A stretch of DNA of 64,000 nt, from NCBI GenBank assembly GCA_015501585.1, contig JADNRY010000008.1, positions 248,001 to 312,000 on the forward strand. Reading direction: 5' to 3'. The notes beneath the pieces are model-generated. The model was not told the DNA's origin. It saw only the letters and a list, made by a program, of their open reading frames with translations, and did no database searches. The translations under genes were made by a program, and so were the position numbers. The number at the start of each line of letters is the position of its first letter. Position 1 is the stretch's first letter. Below, one piece after another: positions 34,254-49,748 of this stretch. The stretch is from Rhodocollybia butyracea. Lineage: Eukaryota > Basidiomycota > Agaricomycetes > Agaricales > Omphalotaceae.

Positions 34254-36058
34254 ATGTCCCGGCTATCCTGCGCTTCAACTCTAGCTAGGAAGCAACCATA
34301 CACATTCATAAAATGTTCAAGAAGAAATGAATCAACAGCTCTACATTTTTATCAAAACAAACAACTTGAACTATATGCTTCCAAGGAGCCAAAACCAATG
34401 ACTCTACGACAGCTTGTACGTTTCCGTAGCCCTTGTTAAGCTTACAAAACGGATGAATTTAATCGTAGGTTTTCTTTGGCCGCTCAATGGATGAAGATCG
34501 GCTAGTGAAGAGTGCCAACTATGTCCGCACTGAGCTTCCCGTACGGATAGCTCATCGCCTGCGAGACCTGCAAAAGCTACCATATATTGTCGTTACTCAA
34601 GAAGGCGTTGCAAAAGTTTACGAGGTAGCTTGGTTATCATATAGGTTTGTTTCAGTACTCACAATGTCTTTCTTACAGCTCTATTGGTCTGCGTTTGAGA
34701 AGTACTGGTCCGTCCTATGACATCCTTTGTGAATGCTGAAGACCAAACGCGTTAGATTCAGGAAGTACCCCCCAATAACAAACCTCCAAGAGAACGAAGC
34801 TTTTTGCGAATTTTTGGTCAAGCTTTTGGACGAACAGTATGTGCCTCCTAACATCTTCATCTTTATTTCGGTACAGTTCATTGCCTTTCTCTTCAGTGCC
34901 ACCGTCATTCCAAATCTATCTCTCGGAATGTCATTATCTTCGCCAAATCTAGCTCCAGATGAACTGGATACTTTTATGCGCCGCATGCTAGTCTCACGGA
35001 TATCTCGTCGAGTCCTTGCTCAACATCATATTGCGTTATCACAAGTATTCGCAGGAAAACACAAGCCTTGGGATTCTTCCGAGCCGAATGTAGGCATCAT
35101 CACAACTGGATTGAATGTCAAAGCTAGCATTGAAAAGTGTGCGAGGTTGTTGAGATATCAGTCGTTGGATGCAGAAGGAAATGCCGACACACCGGTGGAG
35201 GTTATAGTGGAAGGAGATATTGGCATGAGGTTCTCATATATCCGGGAACATCTAGAGTGCGTTGGTTTGTTTATCGTGCTTCTCTCGGGTGCTTATCGTG
35301 GCTTAGATACATCGTGTTTGAGCTACTGAAAAATGTGGGTCATACTGTTTCACCCTTAGAATCAAAATCTTATCATATTCTAGTCAATACGAGCAACGAG
35401 GTTGAAACAGGTGGGTTCTGAAGCACCACTAACTCCAATAAGGGCGACCATAGCAGCAGGAGACAATGCTGTCGGAATTCGAATATCAGACCAAGGTTTG
35501 TGTTCTATCACTTTTCCTTCTACTTTCGTGCTCATAATATGACTGGCAGGCGGGGGTCTGCGAAATCAAGTCCAGCATCCATCTGATTTGTTCTCCTTCT
35601 CCCATATAAGAAACAGCACTCGGATGGAACATTCCCGATTAGGATCTCTGCGGACTGCCAGCTCTTATCGGAAAGGCGTTTGGGCCACAGTTGACGAACA
35701 ACTCGAGAATTGGAAACGCTCTCCAGACCCGGAAAAGGAAGCTGGGGTCGGAAAGCATTCCAGCATGGGTATCGGATTACCTATGAGCAATATTTTCGCG
35801 ACGTGAGTTCGACTGTCCGCTCCTGCCGACCACTGTTGAACGTATCTACATAGGTATTTCGGTGGCTCGCTGGAATTAGTTTCACTAGATGGCTATGGTG
35901 TGTATCTTCATACTGAAAGTCTTTCTTTCACTTAGCTATACCCAAGGCACTGACGCGTATGTTCGCTTGCCTAAACTCGTAAGTCTTTCGAATTCTGGTC
36001 GCTGCGAAAAAGTGCTAACCTTCAGCAGGGGACCAATCTAGAAGCGGTCAACTTTTGA
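34254..36058 (+). CDS. Mitochondrial pyruvate dehydrogenase kinase family protein (PDK/BCKDK)
   Basis: Protein kinase of the GHKL fold that inactivates a mitochondrial 2-oxo-acid dehydrogenase complex by phosphorylating its E1 alpha subunit. ATG 34254 is followed by a basic, Ser-rich, acid-poor targeting sequence (MSRLSCASTLARKQPYTFIK). Spliced exons give KEPKPMTLRQLVFFGRS, PVRIAHRLRDLQKLPYIV, FCEFLVKLLDEHATVIP, FMRRMLVSRISRRVLAQHHI, the N-box ELLKNSIRATRLK, the G1 box ISDQGGGL and the G2 box MGIGLPMSNIFATYFGG. About ten short introns are needed and one falls inside the G1 box. The end GTNLEAVNF* is at 36058. I cannot tell the pyruvate from the branched-chain enzyme. Confidence 0.9.
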
Positions 36059-36254
36059 CTAGAGTCAGTAGGGTTTAGTGAATGAATGTAGTTCTAGTTT
36101 AACTCGTATATAAACCTCTGGAATGACCCCCTGTTTATTCACGTGCGATTACATCATATATTCCACAGTATTTTGATTCTGAAGCTCTTTTAATTTCTTT
36201 ACGAAAACCCCCATTTTGCATACCACACCATCTTCATCGTACGACTTTACGAGA

Positions 36255-38011
36255 ATGACTGAACAAGCAGGAGAAGTAAACTGCCATCTCCCGCCGATTC
36301 TGAAATTCTGACGAGGTATCCAGGGCGTACCAGTCGCTCAACGGAGCAGCTGGACAACGTTTATGAAAACGTAGGCATTCGTGGTGTTCCAAGTTTTGGC
36401 AATGATTGTAATTTCGGTTGGCGTACCAAAGGATTGCCTCAGTCTCAGGCGATTTATCGACAATGACGGTAAGTTTATTCAAACCAGTTTCTCCTAACTT
36501 CATCTGATTCGTTTTCCAGTGTCCTCCGTTCATTCTTTCACCTGTATCGCTGACCGAATTCCCTGGTATGTCTCGTATACTCCTCTATGAACGTATCTTA
36601 ACTCGCCGCTTCCAGCATACTGGTGTGAACACCCAGAGCTATTTTCAGCCATTGGCGTTCAGACAACAGAGGAAGATAGAACACTTGCTGTTGTTAAATG
36701 GTTTATCGTAAGAACCCAGTACATGTCTTGAATCGCACGCCTTTACCTTCCTCCCCTCCAGAGTACTCTAAAGGGCCAATATACCTCTCGAAATGAATCT
36801 ATGGGATCAGAGAAGAAGTGCGTCTGTTTGCATTACTTGCCTTCTCAAATCGCTAAGAATACTGTAGGCCGCTGAATCCTGTACTCGGAGAGTGAGCATA
36901 TCTATCCAGCCACATTTTATCTCAACGTGCTGATTGTTGTGTACAAGGCTTTTCTACGGTATGTGGCCCGACATCAACGGCCGGGGACAAACCGACCTCC
37001 TCGTTGAACAAGTCTCTCACCACCCGCCTATCACCGCCTATGCCATTGAAAACAAGAGCAAAGGTGTTAAACTTGTAGGTCACAATGCGCAGAAGACTTC
37101 CTTCAGCGGTACGTCCCATCCTTCTCCTTCAAGTATATCTGTTTAGGCTTTCTGATCGGGCCTTCAGGTGGTTCCATTATCGTAAAGCAGATTGGCCACG
37201 CAACCTTGACTGTGAAGCTTCCCTCTGGAGAAGTCAGCGAGTACCTCATTACTCTTCCCCGGTTACGGATAGATGGTTTGTGGTGCGCAAATACCTTCTT
37301 CGTATCCTAGATTTCACTCAACACACCTTATGTACAGGTACGGCGCACCCTATATCGAGTTGGCCGAGTCTTCCTGGATCATCAGCAAGCATTACGTGTG
37401 CTCGATTGATTACAAGGGCAAGGGATATTTTTCTGGGAAATCGCATTCCTTCAAAGCGACATTAAGCCCTGCTCCTGGTTCTGGTGGAACTCTTGGAAGC
37501 CATGTTATCGAAGGTACATGGCATACAACGAGTAAGTTCTCCAGCGGGCGGAAGTCAGGCTTAGACTTCCACAACGTCACCGGTCCAAAGGAAGAGGTTA
37601 CGGCAATCGGTGGCGAACCTGCCAACGAAATGGGCCCATACGAAACCAGAGAGTTGTGGAAGCTTGTCGCTAAGGGCATCAGGGAAGGCGATTTCGATGC
37701 CGCTAGCAGAGAAAAGACGAAGATCGAGGTATGGCTCCTTCGTTGGCCTAGCTTACTCTTCCAAACTGAACCCATTCCAGAACGATCAGCGGCAGAAACG
37801 AAAGCAAGAGCAAACCGCTGGCACTAGCTGGTCACTTAAACACTTTGACCACGAGGATTCAGATCCCACATGTGAGCTGTGGTCATTTCTGTGTATTCTG
37901 CTATCTAACGCAAGGACTTTAGACGAACGGCTTGGTAGAATCGGGAAAGTTAATCCTGCATCTGAAGATATGTATGTCTTTAAGGAGAACTGGCCTCTCA
38001 CATCAGCATAG
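36255..38011 (+). CDS. Oxysterol-binding protein-related protein (KES1/OSH4 type)
   Basis: Short ORP that exchanges sterol and PI4P between membranes and has no PH domain. Exon 1 is tiny (MTEQAGE); the next begins GVPVAQRSSWTTFMK, then IASVSGDLSTMT and CPPFILSPVSLTEFPAYWCE (lid and binding-tunnel entry), LFYGMWPD and the family signature EQVSHHPPITAYAIEN. Later blocks are GKGYFSGKSHSFKATL, VIEGTWHT, NEMGPYETRELWKLVAKGIR and EDMYVFKENWPL. Several short introns, including one ending CCAG before GGCGTA, are needed. The start at 36255 gives the right N-terminus for the family. It lies 197 bp downstream of the PDK gene on the same strand. Confidence 0.9.
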
Positions 38012-38257
38012 AATTCTGTGATTTAAGGTCATGTTGTTAGGGTACAAGAGTACAAGAATTAATGTGCTGTTAATGTTATGAGGGCAGGCTGGAATGTTAC
38101 TACCTACTTATTATTTTCTTTGTTGAGACTTGACAATGAGCTTGGGCAGACTTGCTGTCACGGTGGTGTGATAAATCAGTTGACGCGCTCCGCTGCCGGT
38201 TGACTGGTTACCACGGTTCGTTTCAAACCAACTCCCTGGCGTCGCGAGCAGGATAAC

Positions 38258-39315
38258 ATGCCGGGACCTTCAAATGGTAAAAGAATCCGAAAATCTCAGG
38301 GAAGAAGCCAGAAGAAAAAACCTATTGCGAATACAGCTTTATCTCAGCCTACAGACGCGTCTTCGTATAAAACCTCCGACTTTTCCACATCTCTACCATC
38401 GCCTATCACTCCAATATTCGACAATATAGATAACAATCTACCTGCGGATAATCATGAGAAGCCTACACTAAATGATGCATCTGAATATAAGCAAATAGCA
38501 TATGCTCAATATCCTGAACCTGGGGACGATTATTCGCATGCTCTTTTCCAGAAACCATATATTTACGATCCAGGAAATGGGCCTAGGGTACGAGATACGC
38601 GTGCAGTAAGTAAGAATTCATGATTTACACCGTCGGATTAATTCTGAACGCATTCGTAGTTTATAGCCTCGCGTTATTTTTCGCAGCCGCCTGCATTCGA
38701 TGATCCACTATGCGCCGAATTCGCTCAAGAAGAGGTGTTGCAAATGCTGAGTACTGTTCTACCAGATGAACTAGCTTTGGTGTGTCTTGTACTCTTTGCG
38801 ATGGCCTAGAAACTTACTCAAGATGCACTGCAGATTCTCTGGTATAACAAAAGTCGTGCTACAAGTCGGATATGTCCAGCATGTCAAAGATTATATCATG
38901 TCGGAGATGTGTTACCAGATCATTCAACAATGACGGGAGATTCGCTGGAAAAGCCTGTGCGGTCACCACCTGAACTAGAGAGGGAACAAGAACTAAGTGG
39001 AATCTGTGCGCGCGCATTTATCTTGCTGGTTTGAAACTGATACGGTTTTCGTTGCTAGGCTCAAGTTTGTGTTTCATACTAGCCTCTTTCAATCAGTGCG
39101 ATCCCCGTACGACAAAGGCTGCTTGGGGCCATACTGCGAACGAGATGGACGATGCATCTTGGGAGGTACTCAATGGTGCTTCTTATCTCCTGGCCAGTGA
39201 AGGTCAGGACGCAGTTAAAGCACTCGTGATGATAGTTCGCATGACCCGATTAGAAGACTTGGGTCTAGCCCAGCTATGTTTTCCCGATGTAAACTGGGAA
39301 GAGGGCACGCGGTAA
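38258..39315 (+). CDS. Uncharacterised conserved-looking protein
   Basis: I do not recognise this family. ATG 38258 opens a basic N-terminus (MPGPSNGKRIRKSQGRSQKK), a Ser/Thr/Pro-rich linker and then a more ordered part: PPAFDDPLCAEFAQEEVLQM, LSTVLPDELALILWYNKSRA and a Cys pair in RICPACQRLYHVGD. The last exon reads WGHTANEMDDASWEVLNGAS, YLLASEGQDAVKALVMIVRM and TRLEDLGLAQLCFPDVNWEE. The introns are short and GT-AG. Coding character is good, and the single CxxC could be half of a zinc site. Function unknown. Confidence 0.7.
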
Positions 39316-39891
39316 CAACTAAAGCAACTCGGAAATATAAAGTTTGGGGGGTACGCCACGCTGTCGTTTTTTTTTCAGTTTGAACTCTGACTACAGCTTT
39401 GTGGATGTAGCGTCTATCTATGCTTATTTAGGGTCAGATGATAACGGAAAACACAAGGACCCGTTGTTTTAAGTTATTACCGATGAAGAACAACAGCGAT
39501 TGAGGGCTAAATGAACGTTCGACGGCTTTTTCCATGAAATCCGTCAATCTTCTGTGGAAAACACATGGGACCGTTCAGCCGACTGAGAGTCCCGCGGATT
39601 CAGGAAGTCGACCGTAATTTCACTGGACGCGTCGTAAACTGTTAGTTTACAGAGAACTGGACCTCTTTTTGCATGCTGGTGTAGTTAGCATAGTAATATA
39701 ATTATCTGTTGGGAGGAAAAAGGAAAAGCGACTAGAGAACAGCCGTGGCCCACGCTATAATGAAATCAGAACTTCTCGGCGAGTAAGTACCGCTTTTCGC
39801 GGATGGCAGATGCTGTGCCTGACTGATCATTTAGAGCTATCTGGTATTTGTTTGTGTCTTCGTTTACTACCTTCACCATCGACACTATCTT
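39316..39891. other. Intergenic region, no feature recognised
   Basis: Expected to contain the 3' UTR of the upstream gene and the promoter of the next. No repeat or RNA gene was seen. Confidence 0.5.
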
Positions 39892-40961
39892 ATGGATTTT
39901 TATTGCGACAATTCTCCACCGCCAGCGTATTCTGAACAGAATTATGACCAAAAACTAGCACAGTTATCCTTAACGATCACCGAGGAACCAGATCTGGAAG
40001 ACGAATACGACGAAACTGAAGCAGCGAGCTCAAGAGCTCAAAGAGCTGGTTATGCTCACCAAAATTCTCCTACTCATACGAATGCCCAAACATCTAATGC
40101 GGATCGTAGAGGAGTGAGAAGACTGCCTGCACCACCAGGTCAAGGACCAGTAGATGTAAAAGCTCTACGAGTTCACAAAAAATCCGCTTCTCATTCGTAC
40201 GGTTCATCCTATCAACAATCCCCAAAACCTCATCCGAAATGGTATGGGGACTTGGATCCAGTGGACCCTTACAGTACGAAGAAATCATCTCATACAAATG
40301 CCCGAGATCGCCCTATTTCTCCTCCTCCTCCATTCCCCTCTCCGACATCGCCGAGGCCTGCAAACTATTCATCGCCGCCTCAGCAGCATCGCTCCTCTGC
40401 GCATCAGCCGTCTTCGCCGCCTTCACCGTTTCCCCCTCGTACTCCAGCCTCATCGCATACGAGATCCGTTTCTCAGTTAAATTTCGATACATCTGTTGCG
40501 TACAGACGCCCGGAATTTCCTCCGGTCAATGTTAGTCCCAACTCAGGATCTTACAACCCCAACTCGCTTTACAAGTAAGTATTCCAGATTCGCTGCGAAC
40601 CGAGATCTTATCTAACTTGGCAACCCTAGTTCCGCTGTATCATCTCACATTTCTCCATCTGTTCCTATGCACCTGTAAGTTGTTGCATTTGCTTCGACAG
40701 AACTCGTCCTTAGAAACCTTTACGCAGAAATAAACCTCATTCACACTCGTCCAGAGCGCATATCCGGACCCCGGTGTTCATGGGGTTTCTAGGCATAGTA
40801 CTTGGGTCCCTGCAGTTGCACCCCAGCGAGCACAATCATCATCCATCACAAACTCGACAGGTGCCACCCATTTCCCGCTACATCCTTCGGTGTCGCCTCC
40901 CATCGCTCCGCCTTATGACCCAAATAGATGGGCGACAACCGAGAACCAGTTTATGATATGA
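39892..40961 (+). CDS. Disordered Pro/Ser-rich protein with N-terminal PPPAYSE motif
   Basis: Unrecognised protein of low complexity. ATG 39892 starts MDFYCDNSPPPAYSEQ, a PPxY-like motif of the type bound by WW domains of Nedd4/Rsp5 ligases (an inference). An acidic stretch follows, then long Pro/Ser/His-rich sequence. The first exon runs to about 40574. Two short downstream introns are likely. The last exon reads best in the frame ending PPIAPPYDPNRWATTENQFM at TGA 40961, but I could not join it cleanly to the preceding exon. A different frame closes at 40956. Treat the 3' structure as provisional. Confidence 0.6.
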
Positions 40962-41268
40962 TCATACTTCTTTGGTCCACGTCAAGCTGTTTGGCTGGAC
41001 CATGTGCGCTCGAATACCGAAATGTAAATAGCCCGCCCACGCACGCCATCTATATACAGAAGGAAGCTATTCGTGACACCTGTGTACTTATACTGCTTAT
41101 GCTCACAGTTTCTACTATGCTTTACGAGTCTACTACCTACCACCTTGTATTTGTTCATCTGTATAACTCCTTTGCTTACTCTAAAACATAGCTCCCTAGT
41201 TCAAAATCTGTATCCCAATACTAATGAAAATGTATATCCCAAACGCATGATTATTGAATACATTTGTT
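40962..41268. other. Convergent 3' region between two genes
   Basis: Short AT-rich sequence that should hold both polyadenylation regions. Nothing else was seen. Confidence 0.45.
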
Positions 41269-42614
41269 TCATTGCGCCTTGGCTGCATTCTTCAACGCCG
41301 GCAATATATCCGTCGAGTTCGCTCTCCAGCCATCAAGCTCAACGTTAAAATCGACCATTTGAGTGGCGGACGCAGGAGAAGTGGTCGCTGATATATCGTC
41401 CAGTAGGATAACGTCGTAAGCTTTGTAGAAAGAACTACCAGAGGAAAAATTGCGAGATATTATTTTCGATCGTTCGTATAAGCAAACCCGACGTACTCGA
41501 GCAAAGTTCCGAGCACACATTGGTCAATATTGACTCCTCCGAAAAATAGCGTAGTCATGCTGTTGTCTTGGAGCCAGATTTGCATGGGCGTTGAGGGTCC
41601 CCACATCCCCGAGAGGCGGTCTTGAGACATATGTCTAGATGCGTACATGATGTAGACGTAAAGAAACTCACTTTTGTTAAAGTAAAAGTCAGTCCCGTTT
41701 GCAACACCCTCTAATTGCTCGGTCAAGAGATCGCCCCATCTGTGGACGCAGAACTGTTAAGAGAAACGATTATGTGGAAGGAGGTGCGTACGGTTGAGCA
41801 TTCCAAGACCCCCTAGTGAGCTTACGTCCAGCATCAATGGTTATATTTGGACCAGGAGTGGAACCAGTGGCAGCGATGGATTGGTTGGATTTGGGTACAA
41901 CCACTGTGCCCATTTCACTTCCAAATGTTGTCGTAGACGTGCCGTCGGAGGAGAATCCCAGTAACAGGGAGGGAGGCATGTTGATGACTTCAGATAGTGA
42001 GCGCTATTCATGACACATTACATTATGCACCTACTATCGTAGTCTGTCACCTACGAATATTTTTGACTGTGTATCAGTATACTGCCTACGCTTGTACTCG
42101 TACACTCGTACTCACCCCCCAGAATGTCCAAAGGACGGGCATACCTGCGTTCCGGAATGCATGTATGAGGGAGATAGTAGTCGCTGTAATTTGTCAATGT
42201 CCGACTCTACTCGAATCGTTTCTTGAAACTTACGGACAAGCGCTCTTCCTTTGGGATCTCCTCCCAGGCTTTCATGGAGAAAGAAGTTCTGCATGTCAAT
42301 AATGACAAGGGCTGTTGCATTCGGCTGTATCACGATGGGTCCATTATTTGCCATTGGGAGAGTAATTGATCCATTAGTGGCACCTCGGGTGAGCTGAAAA
42401 TAACTGGATTAATATAGAACTGGGAGAGAAGAACACATTTGCTCACATCCCACCCAGTCTCGAGTTTCTTCCAAAAGTTGAGTTCGTTCCCGAAGAAGGT
42501 AGGATCATCATTGGGCACACCCGTCAATCGCTTGGAGTGGGCATTACGGGCTTGAGCCTGAGGAACGAGTAGAACCGCTATGACAACGAGTAGATGCAAG
42601 ACGATAAACTTCAT
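41269..42614 (-). CDS. Secreted isochorismatase-like cysteine hydrolase
   Basis: ATG 42614 gives a clear signal peptide (MKFIVLHLLVVIAVLLVPQA). The mature protein begins near QARNAHSKRL. The isochorismatase-like core shows ATALVIIDMQNFFLHE (catalytic Asp), an Arg/Lys-bearing middle (DAGRKLTRGSWNAQPWGD) and the nucleophile segment FFGGVNIDQCVLGTLL with its Cys, followed by GYDVILLDDISATTSP. These agree with the Asp-Lys-Cys type hydrolase fold. The substrate is unknown; family members act on isochorismate, nicotinamide or ureido compounds. An upstream in-frame ATG at 42638 would add eight residues and weaken the signal peptide. Several short introns. Confidence 0.85.
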
Positions 42615-42947
42615 CGGAAGGGGGTGAAAGAGCTTCAAAGCCTGCAGATTATATTTTCTTCGTGGAGTAGGAAGCCGGCCGTCTCTTCGATAAAAATATA
42701 TACTTCTCCATATTTGGCCTTATAGTTGCACAGATTGTCTTTCCAGTGTCGGATGATCAGGTTTATCAGTACTTATCAGTACAGAAACCAAGAGCCTTGT
42801 GACGATGAAGTTGCTTTGTCCGTACCGCAACCTGTGATAGAACAGAGTTGAAGTCAAAGAAGTCATGAGATCCAGAAAGGAAGCAGATATCCCAATTAGA
42901 CGCCCAGTTAGACGCGCCGAACTTTAAGCTTCCTTCGTTCATAACAC

Positions 42948-45110
<2,163 letters not shown>

Positions 45111-45338
45111 TTGCCAGGAAAGTGAAATTTAAGCCATTTTTTTTGCTTGCTTATTTAGAGTATTGAGGTAATGTTGAACATTAATGGGAATTTTAGTGTA
45201 ATACCATCACATTCTAAAACATTAAAACATCAAGTACATGGTAGATACACACAACAACAACAAGGGAGACAAGTGAGAGGAGAGAGTAAACTAAAAAAAA
45301 AAAATGTGCTACAGACAATGTCCAATGACATCTCAAAC

Positions 45339-47010
45339 TTAATCGAGCTCTTCATCCCAGCCTCCGGGAAGATGCTCATGTTCCCTTCCACCTCTGCCAG
45401 TGGGGCTTTGAGAACTTCCGCTCCCCAATGTAGAACTGGACATCGAGCTGGAACCACCGCCCATCATTGAACCAAATAAGGAGTGAAAGAGATTTCCATC
45501 ACCACCGGCACCTGGGCCTCGTGAAGCACCGTTACCTGGGGGTGAGCTCCCTCTAGGTGGCAATGGGTGGTGTTCGGGCTGAGTTATTAGTTGGTGTCTG
45601 TAAGGATAACACTGAGCACGAAAGGCAAGGAAACCGGCCAGACTCGACTTACCTGCACACTGGACAAGTGCCTGAGGACTTCAGCCAAGGAAGTATACTT
45701 TGTATTGCTGTAAGGTTATGAAAGTAAGGTTCAACAGGAAGATGACTTACCAAGCAGAATGGAAAGGGTGACCTGCAGAGTATTTGAGAAACCGAACATA
45801 CGACCGCAAAAGTCGAAACTTACCGCAAGGTAATGTGATGACGATTTGTTCATCAGGGTCTTCTGTTTCTAGCTGGAACTGCTCTTTGCACACGGCACAA
45901 TCCCTTTCAAGTGTCGATGCTGTAAATGTTATGAGCTCCAAATTGCAACTGGAAATTCTAGAAATACGCACAGCCTACTTCTAGGATCTCTCGGGGGAGC
46001 TTATCCATGATTTCATCGGTCGCTGGCACTGGTCGAGAAGCATTCGAGTTCTCCATGAGGTTTGATATGATTTGATCCAACGCTGCAAACAATCCGATTG
46101 AACACCCAGTAGGTACAGACGTACTGAACACCCACCTTCTTGATTGAAAACATAATCTCCCATTCTCCCCCTTTCAACTGCGTCTCCGAGGCCTCCAGGA
46201 AGTTCTGTATGCGATCCTCGATTTCCTAAAAGTGCCATCAGATACTGAGCCATCAATGGTCCAGCGATACCAGGGCGGTCATCATCATCACCGCTGTGAA
46301 GGAAACTAAGCCAACTCAGCGCCGGGTAATGCTACATGATATTTTCCCTTACTCGGACATGCTAGAAGACCTTGACGAAAGGCCGGGACTACCACCAAGG
46401 GTGTTGGGGCCGCCTATGGTAAAAACTGCCGGTCCGTTTGACCCACTACGAATCTGGAATGAGAACGACTGGGGAGCTCTTAATATAACTTGACAGAGCA
46501 CATTGAGAGCGAAACTACCGATGATGCATTCCCACCGCCAGTTGGTGATCTGTTAGGGCGAGGAGATCCTCGTTCGGACGGTATGCCCCGGTTCATAATA
46601 CCTTGCATGAGCACTGGAAACACATGAGTAGATCGCAGGCGCATAAACAGCAATAGCGTACTGAGGAAAGGATCAAGACCTGCTGCGTCTGCTGGATCTC
46701 CATGATGAAACTCTCGAGGATCATCTGCGGGATCCTCTATCTGTATCCGTCTCAATCTCTACGTTGGGTGAGGACAAACGAGGCCAAACCTTTTCGACAA
46801 AATCGCCGTGACATGAAGCACAGACTGGTTCTGGGACCTATGAAAAGGGCTTTAGAGGACTAAACATCTGGAGAATGCAGGACTTCTGACCATGAGAGGG
46901 CGCATTTCTGCGTTACACTGTTCGGAGTAGTTACTCAGAGAAAGTAGCGACGTATTTACGCAAAACCATGGTACCTGGTGACAAAACCACATAGGTTCCC
47001 TTGAAGACAT
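45339..47010 (-). CDS. RING-H2 E3 ubiquitin ligase with N-terminal zinc ribbon (RNF115/RNF126 type)
   Basis: Predicted soluble E3 ligase, possibly in protein quality control like RNF126. ATG 47010 starts MSSREPMWFCHQCNAEM; with PVCASCHGDFVEK from the third exon this makes a CxxC...CxxC zinc ribbon as in RNF115/126. A low-complexity middle follows (RGIPSERGSPRPNRSPTGGG). The RING-H2 near the C-terminus reads CAVCKEQF, then ITLPCGHPFHSACIIPWLKS and CPVCR, with the expected C3H2C3 ligands. The Gly/Ser-rich tail ends HLPGGWDEELD. Introns are 50-60 bp. It is divergent from SPB4. Confidence 0.88.
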
Positions 47011-47369
47011 GATGTGTAGTAGTAATTAGAGTTGATAGACAGGATATACAGCTGAGTGTTGAAGAGAGGTAAGAAAGTTGCGGATCGTTCAGTCCTGTTC
47101 AGTCACGATGAGGCAATGGTCACGTCACTTCATGTACTCAGTACTGGGTCAGGCAGAGGCCGACAGAAAAAAAAAATTGGTAAAAATCAATGTAGGGCTA
47201 AAGAGTGCAGCTGAAGTTCAGATGCAGAGCCTCCGGGCCACTCGGTTTTCCGGAAGCTAAAGAAGATACGCTAAACGACGTCTAGAAAGTTCTTCCAAGT
47301 TGCTGTAACGCATAAGCGCTCATCGCTATGTAAGCGCCCTCATACTTATTTTTTCCGACTTCAACAGTG
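47011..47369. promoter_or_regulatory. Divergent promoter region of the RING ligase and SPB4 genes
   Basis: 359 bp between two start codons facing away from each other. No TATA box was seen, as is usual for housekeeping promoters. Contains an A-run near 47167-47176. Confidence 0.5.
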
Positions 47370-49748
47370 ATGTCGACCGCTTTTGCTGGCCCTTGGAACT
47401 CTCTACCAGATTCTTTAACGCCATGGATGTACGTTTTGCATCCTGCATCTACATATCCCAAAAGTAATCGCAACTTAGTTTGGACGTTATAGAATCCATG
47501 GGGCATACAAAAATGACGCCTGTACAGGCTTCAACTATTCCTCTCTTCATGAAGCACAAAGACGTAGTTGTTGAAGCTGTTACTGGATCAGGGAAAACAC
47601 TTGCTTTTGTTATTCCGGTTCTAGAAAAACTCATCCGAAGAGAAAGAAAGTTGCGTACAAACGATATCGGAGCGTTGATCATAAGTCCTACCAGGCGCGT
47701 GTACATGATGTCAATGCCTTTGGCTGTAATCTGAACCAGCTTTCCAGAGAACTGGCGACCCAAATTCACAGTATATTTTCAATATTTCTGTCTGCACAAC
47801 CAGGGGTTCAGTCTGAAAATACCGATGAGGCCCCTTCACCGGATCATCCGCCTCCGTTACTTCTCGTATCGTCAAACCAGTCCTCGCCTGCTCAGGATGT
47901 AGAAAGATTTATATCATCTGGTGCAAATATTGTTATTGGAACACCCGGACGAATAGAAGAATTCTTATTAGGAAGAGGGCGGAGTGTGGTTAATGTGAAG
48001 GAGCTAGAGGTATTGGTCCTAGATGAAGCTGATCGGTATGTTCTCTCTGGCGTCCCACCTTTCGTGCATTGACGATGAATAGCTTACTGGATTTGGGCTT
48101 TCAAACAACCGTAACCAAAATCTTAAACCACCTGCCCAAACAACGTCGGACTGGATTGTTCAGCGCAACAATGACTGATGCCGATGCAATTTCTGAGCTT
48201 GTGCGCGCGGGGCTGCGAAATCCTGCCCGAATTGTGGTCAAGGTTCAAGCAAAAAGACCGAAAGCCGATGGCCAAACAGAGAGGTTAATAGAGGAGAGAA
48301 GAATACCTGCCAGGTAAATACGTTTATCTTGATATAATCTCATTTCTTAAACCTCCAGTCTTCAAAATTTCTACATCCCATGTCGAGCATCCGAGAAGAC
48401 TGTTCAACTATCCCGGATCGTATCCTTTGAAATTGAACAACATGAAGCTTCTCAATTCATCGTCTACTTTGCAACGGGTGCTTGTGTCGATCATTTTTAC
48501 GATGTATGTCTATGTCATCTAGTGTCCATCCCGTGTTAAATTCATTTGTTCAGATCCTTCCTACTGTCCTTCCTCCTGGATCAAGTGTTCACTCTCTTCA
48601 TGGCCATCTGACACCTTCGGCTCGAACGCGCGCGTTGAATGCGTTTTCAACCGCCATTTGCACCCCTTCCTCACCGGCTATCCTTCTCTGTACGGATGTT
48701 GCTGCTAGAGGTCTTGATTTACCTCACGTCGACGTCGTCGTTCAGTACGACCCTCCAACCGATCCCAAGGTTTTCTCGCATCGCTGTGGACGTACTGCTC
48801 GCGCGGGGCGTAGTGGCCGAGCATATACAGTTTTGCTTGATAGGGAAGTGGGATATGTCGGTCAGTTCCTGCTCGTTTCCGGGCTACTATGTTCTCATGA
48901 TATCTGCAGACTTTATGAGTGTTCGCAGAATACCTCTTCAGAAGCATCGATACCTATCGAAAGACCAGGGTACAATTACAGATGATGATGAACTGCGCCC
49001 CGAAGACCCTGATACTGCCCTTCACCTTCAAAAGATTCGACAAAGATTGCTCACGGATCGATATTTGCACGACCAAGTACGTTCCGAAGCCGGTAGTAAT
49101 GCTTTGATTAAATTCCATGTCAGGCTGCCAAAGCATTTGTGTCTTTCATACGGGCTTATTCAAAGCATGAAGCCTCGTATATTTTTCGCCTGAAAGATCT
49201 TGATATCGTTGGTCTTGCAAGCAGCTTTGGACTGCTTCGTTTGCCTAAGATGCCAGAGTTCAAGGATGTAGACAAAACTGAATGGGTTGATGCTGATGTC
49301 AATGTGAGTTGGTGGTGTTTCTGCTTAACTTTTATTGACCAATTATGCAATATAGTGGTCTACTTATGCATATGGTGATAAAGCTCAGGAAGCAAAGCGT
49401 CTCGCTGCTTTGACAGCTAAATCCAGAGAGCAAAGTGAAAAGGAACAGGAACAGCGCAGAACCCAGCGAGCTCAGCAAAAGAAAGTCAATGCTCCCTGGA
49501 GTACGAAAACGGTGAAGCAAGAAGAAAGAGAAGCTCGGAAAGAGAAGAAGAAGAGGAAGAAATTGTGGTTGAAAACGCATGACGGAACGCAGAATGAGCT
49601 CAGTGATTTGAAGCGCCCACGTGAAGATGTCCAGGATGGCAATGATGAGGATGATTGGTCAGAGATTGCTAGAGAAGAGAGGATGGCAAAGAAAGTTCGC
49701 AGAGGAGATATTTCCAAGAAGGCTTTCGATGCAGAGTTTGATTTATGA
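47370..49748 (+). CDS. SPB4: ATP-dependent rRNA helicase SPB4 (DDX55)
   Basis: DEAD-box helicase needed for maturation of the large ribosomal subunit in the nucleolus. ATG 47370 begins [19 protein letters not shown], joined over an intron to [20 protein letters not shown]. Helicase motifs follow: AVTGSGKT (I), SPTREL (Ia), GTPGR (Ib), VLDEADR (II), FSATM (III), [15 protein letters not shown] (V) and [13 protein letters not shown] (VI). The C-terminal DUF4217 region ends [20 protein letters not shown] and [13 protein letters not shown], diagnostic of Spb4/DDX55 among DEAD-box proteins. A Lys/Arg-rich tail ends at 49748. Introns are short. Confidence 0.94.
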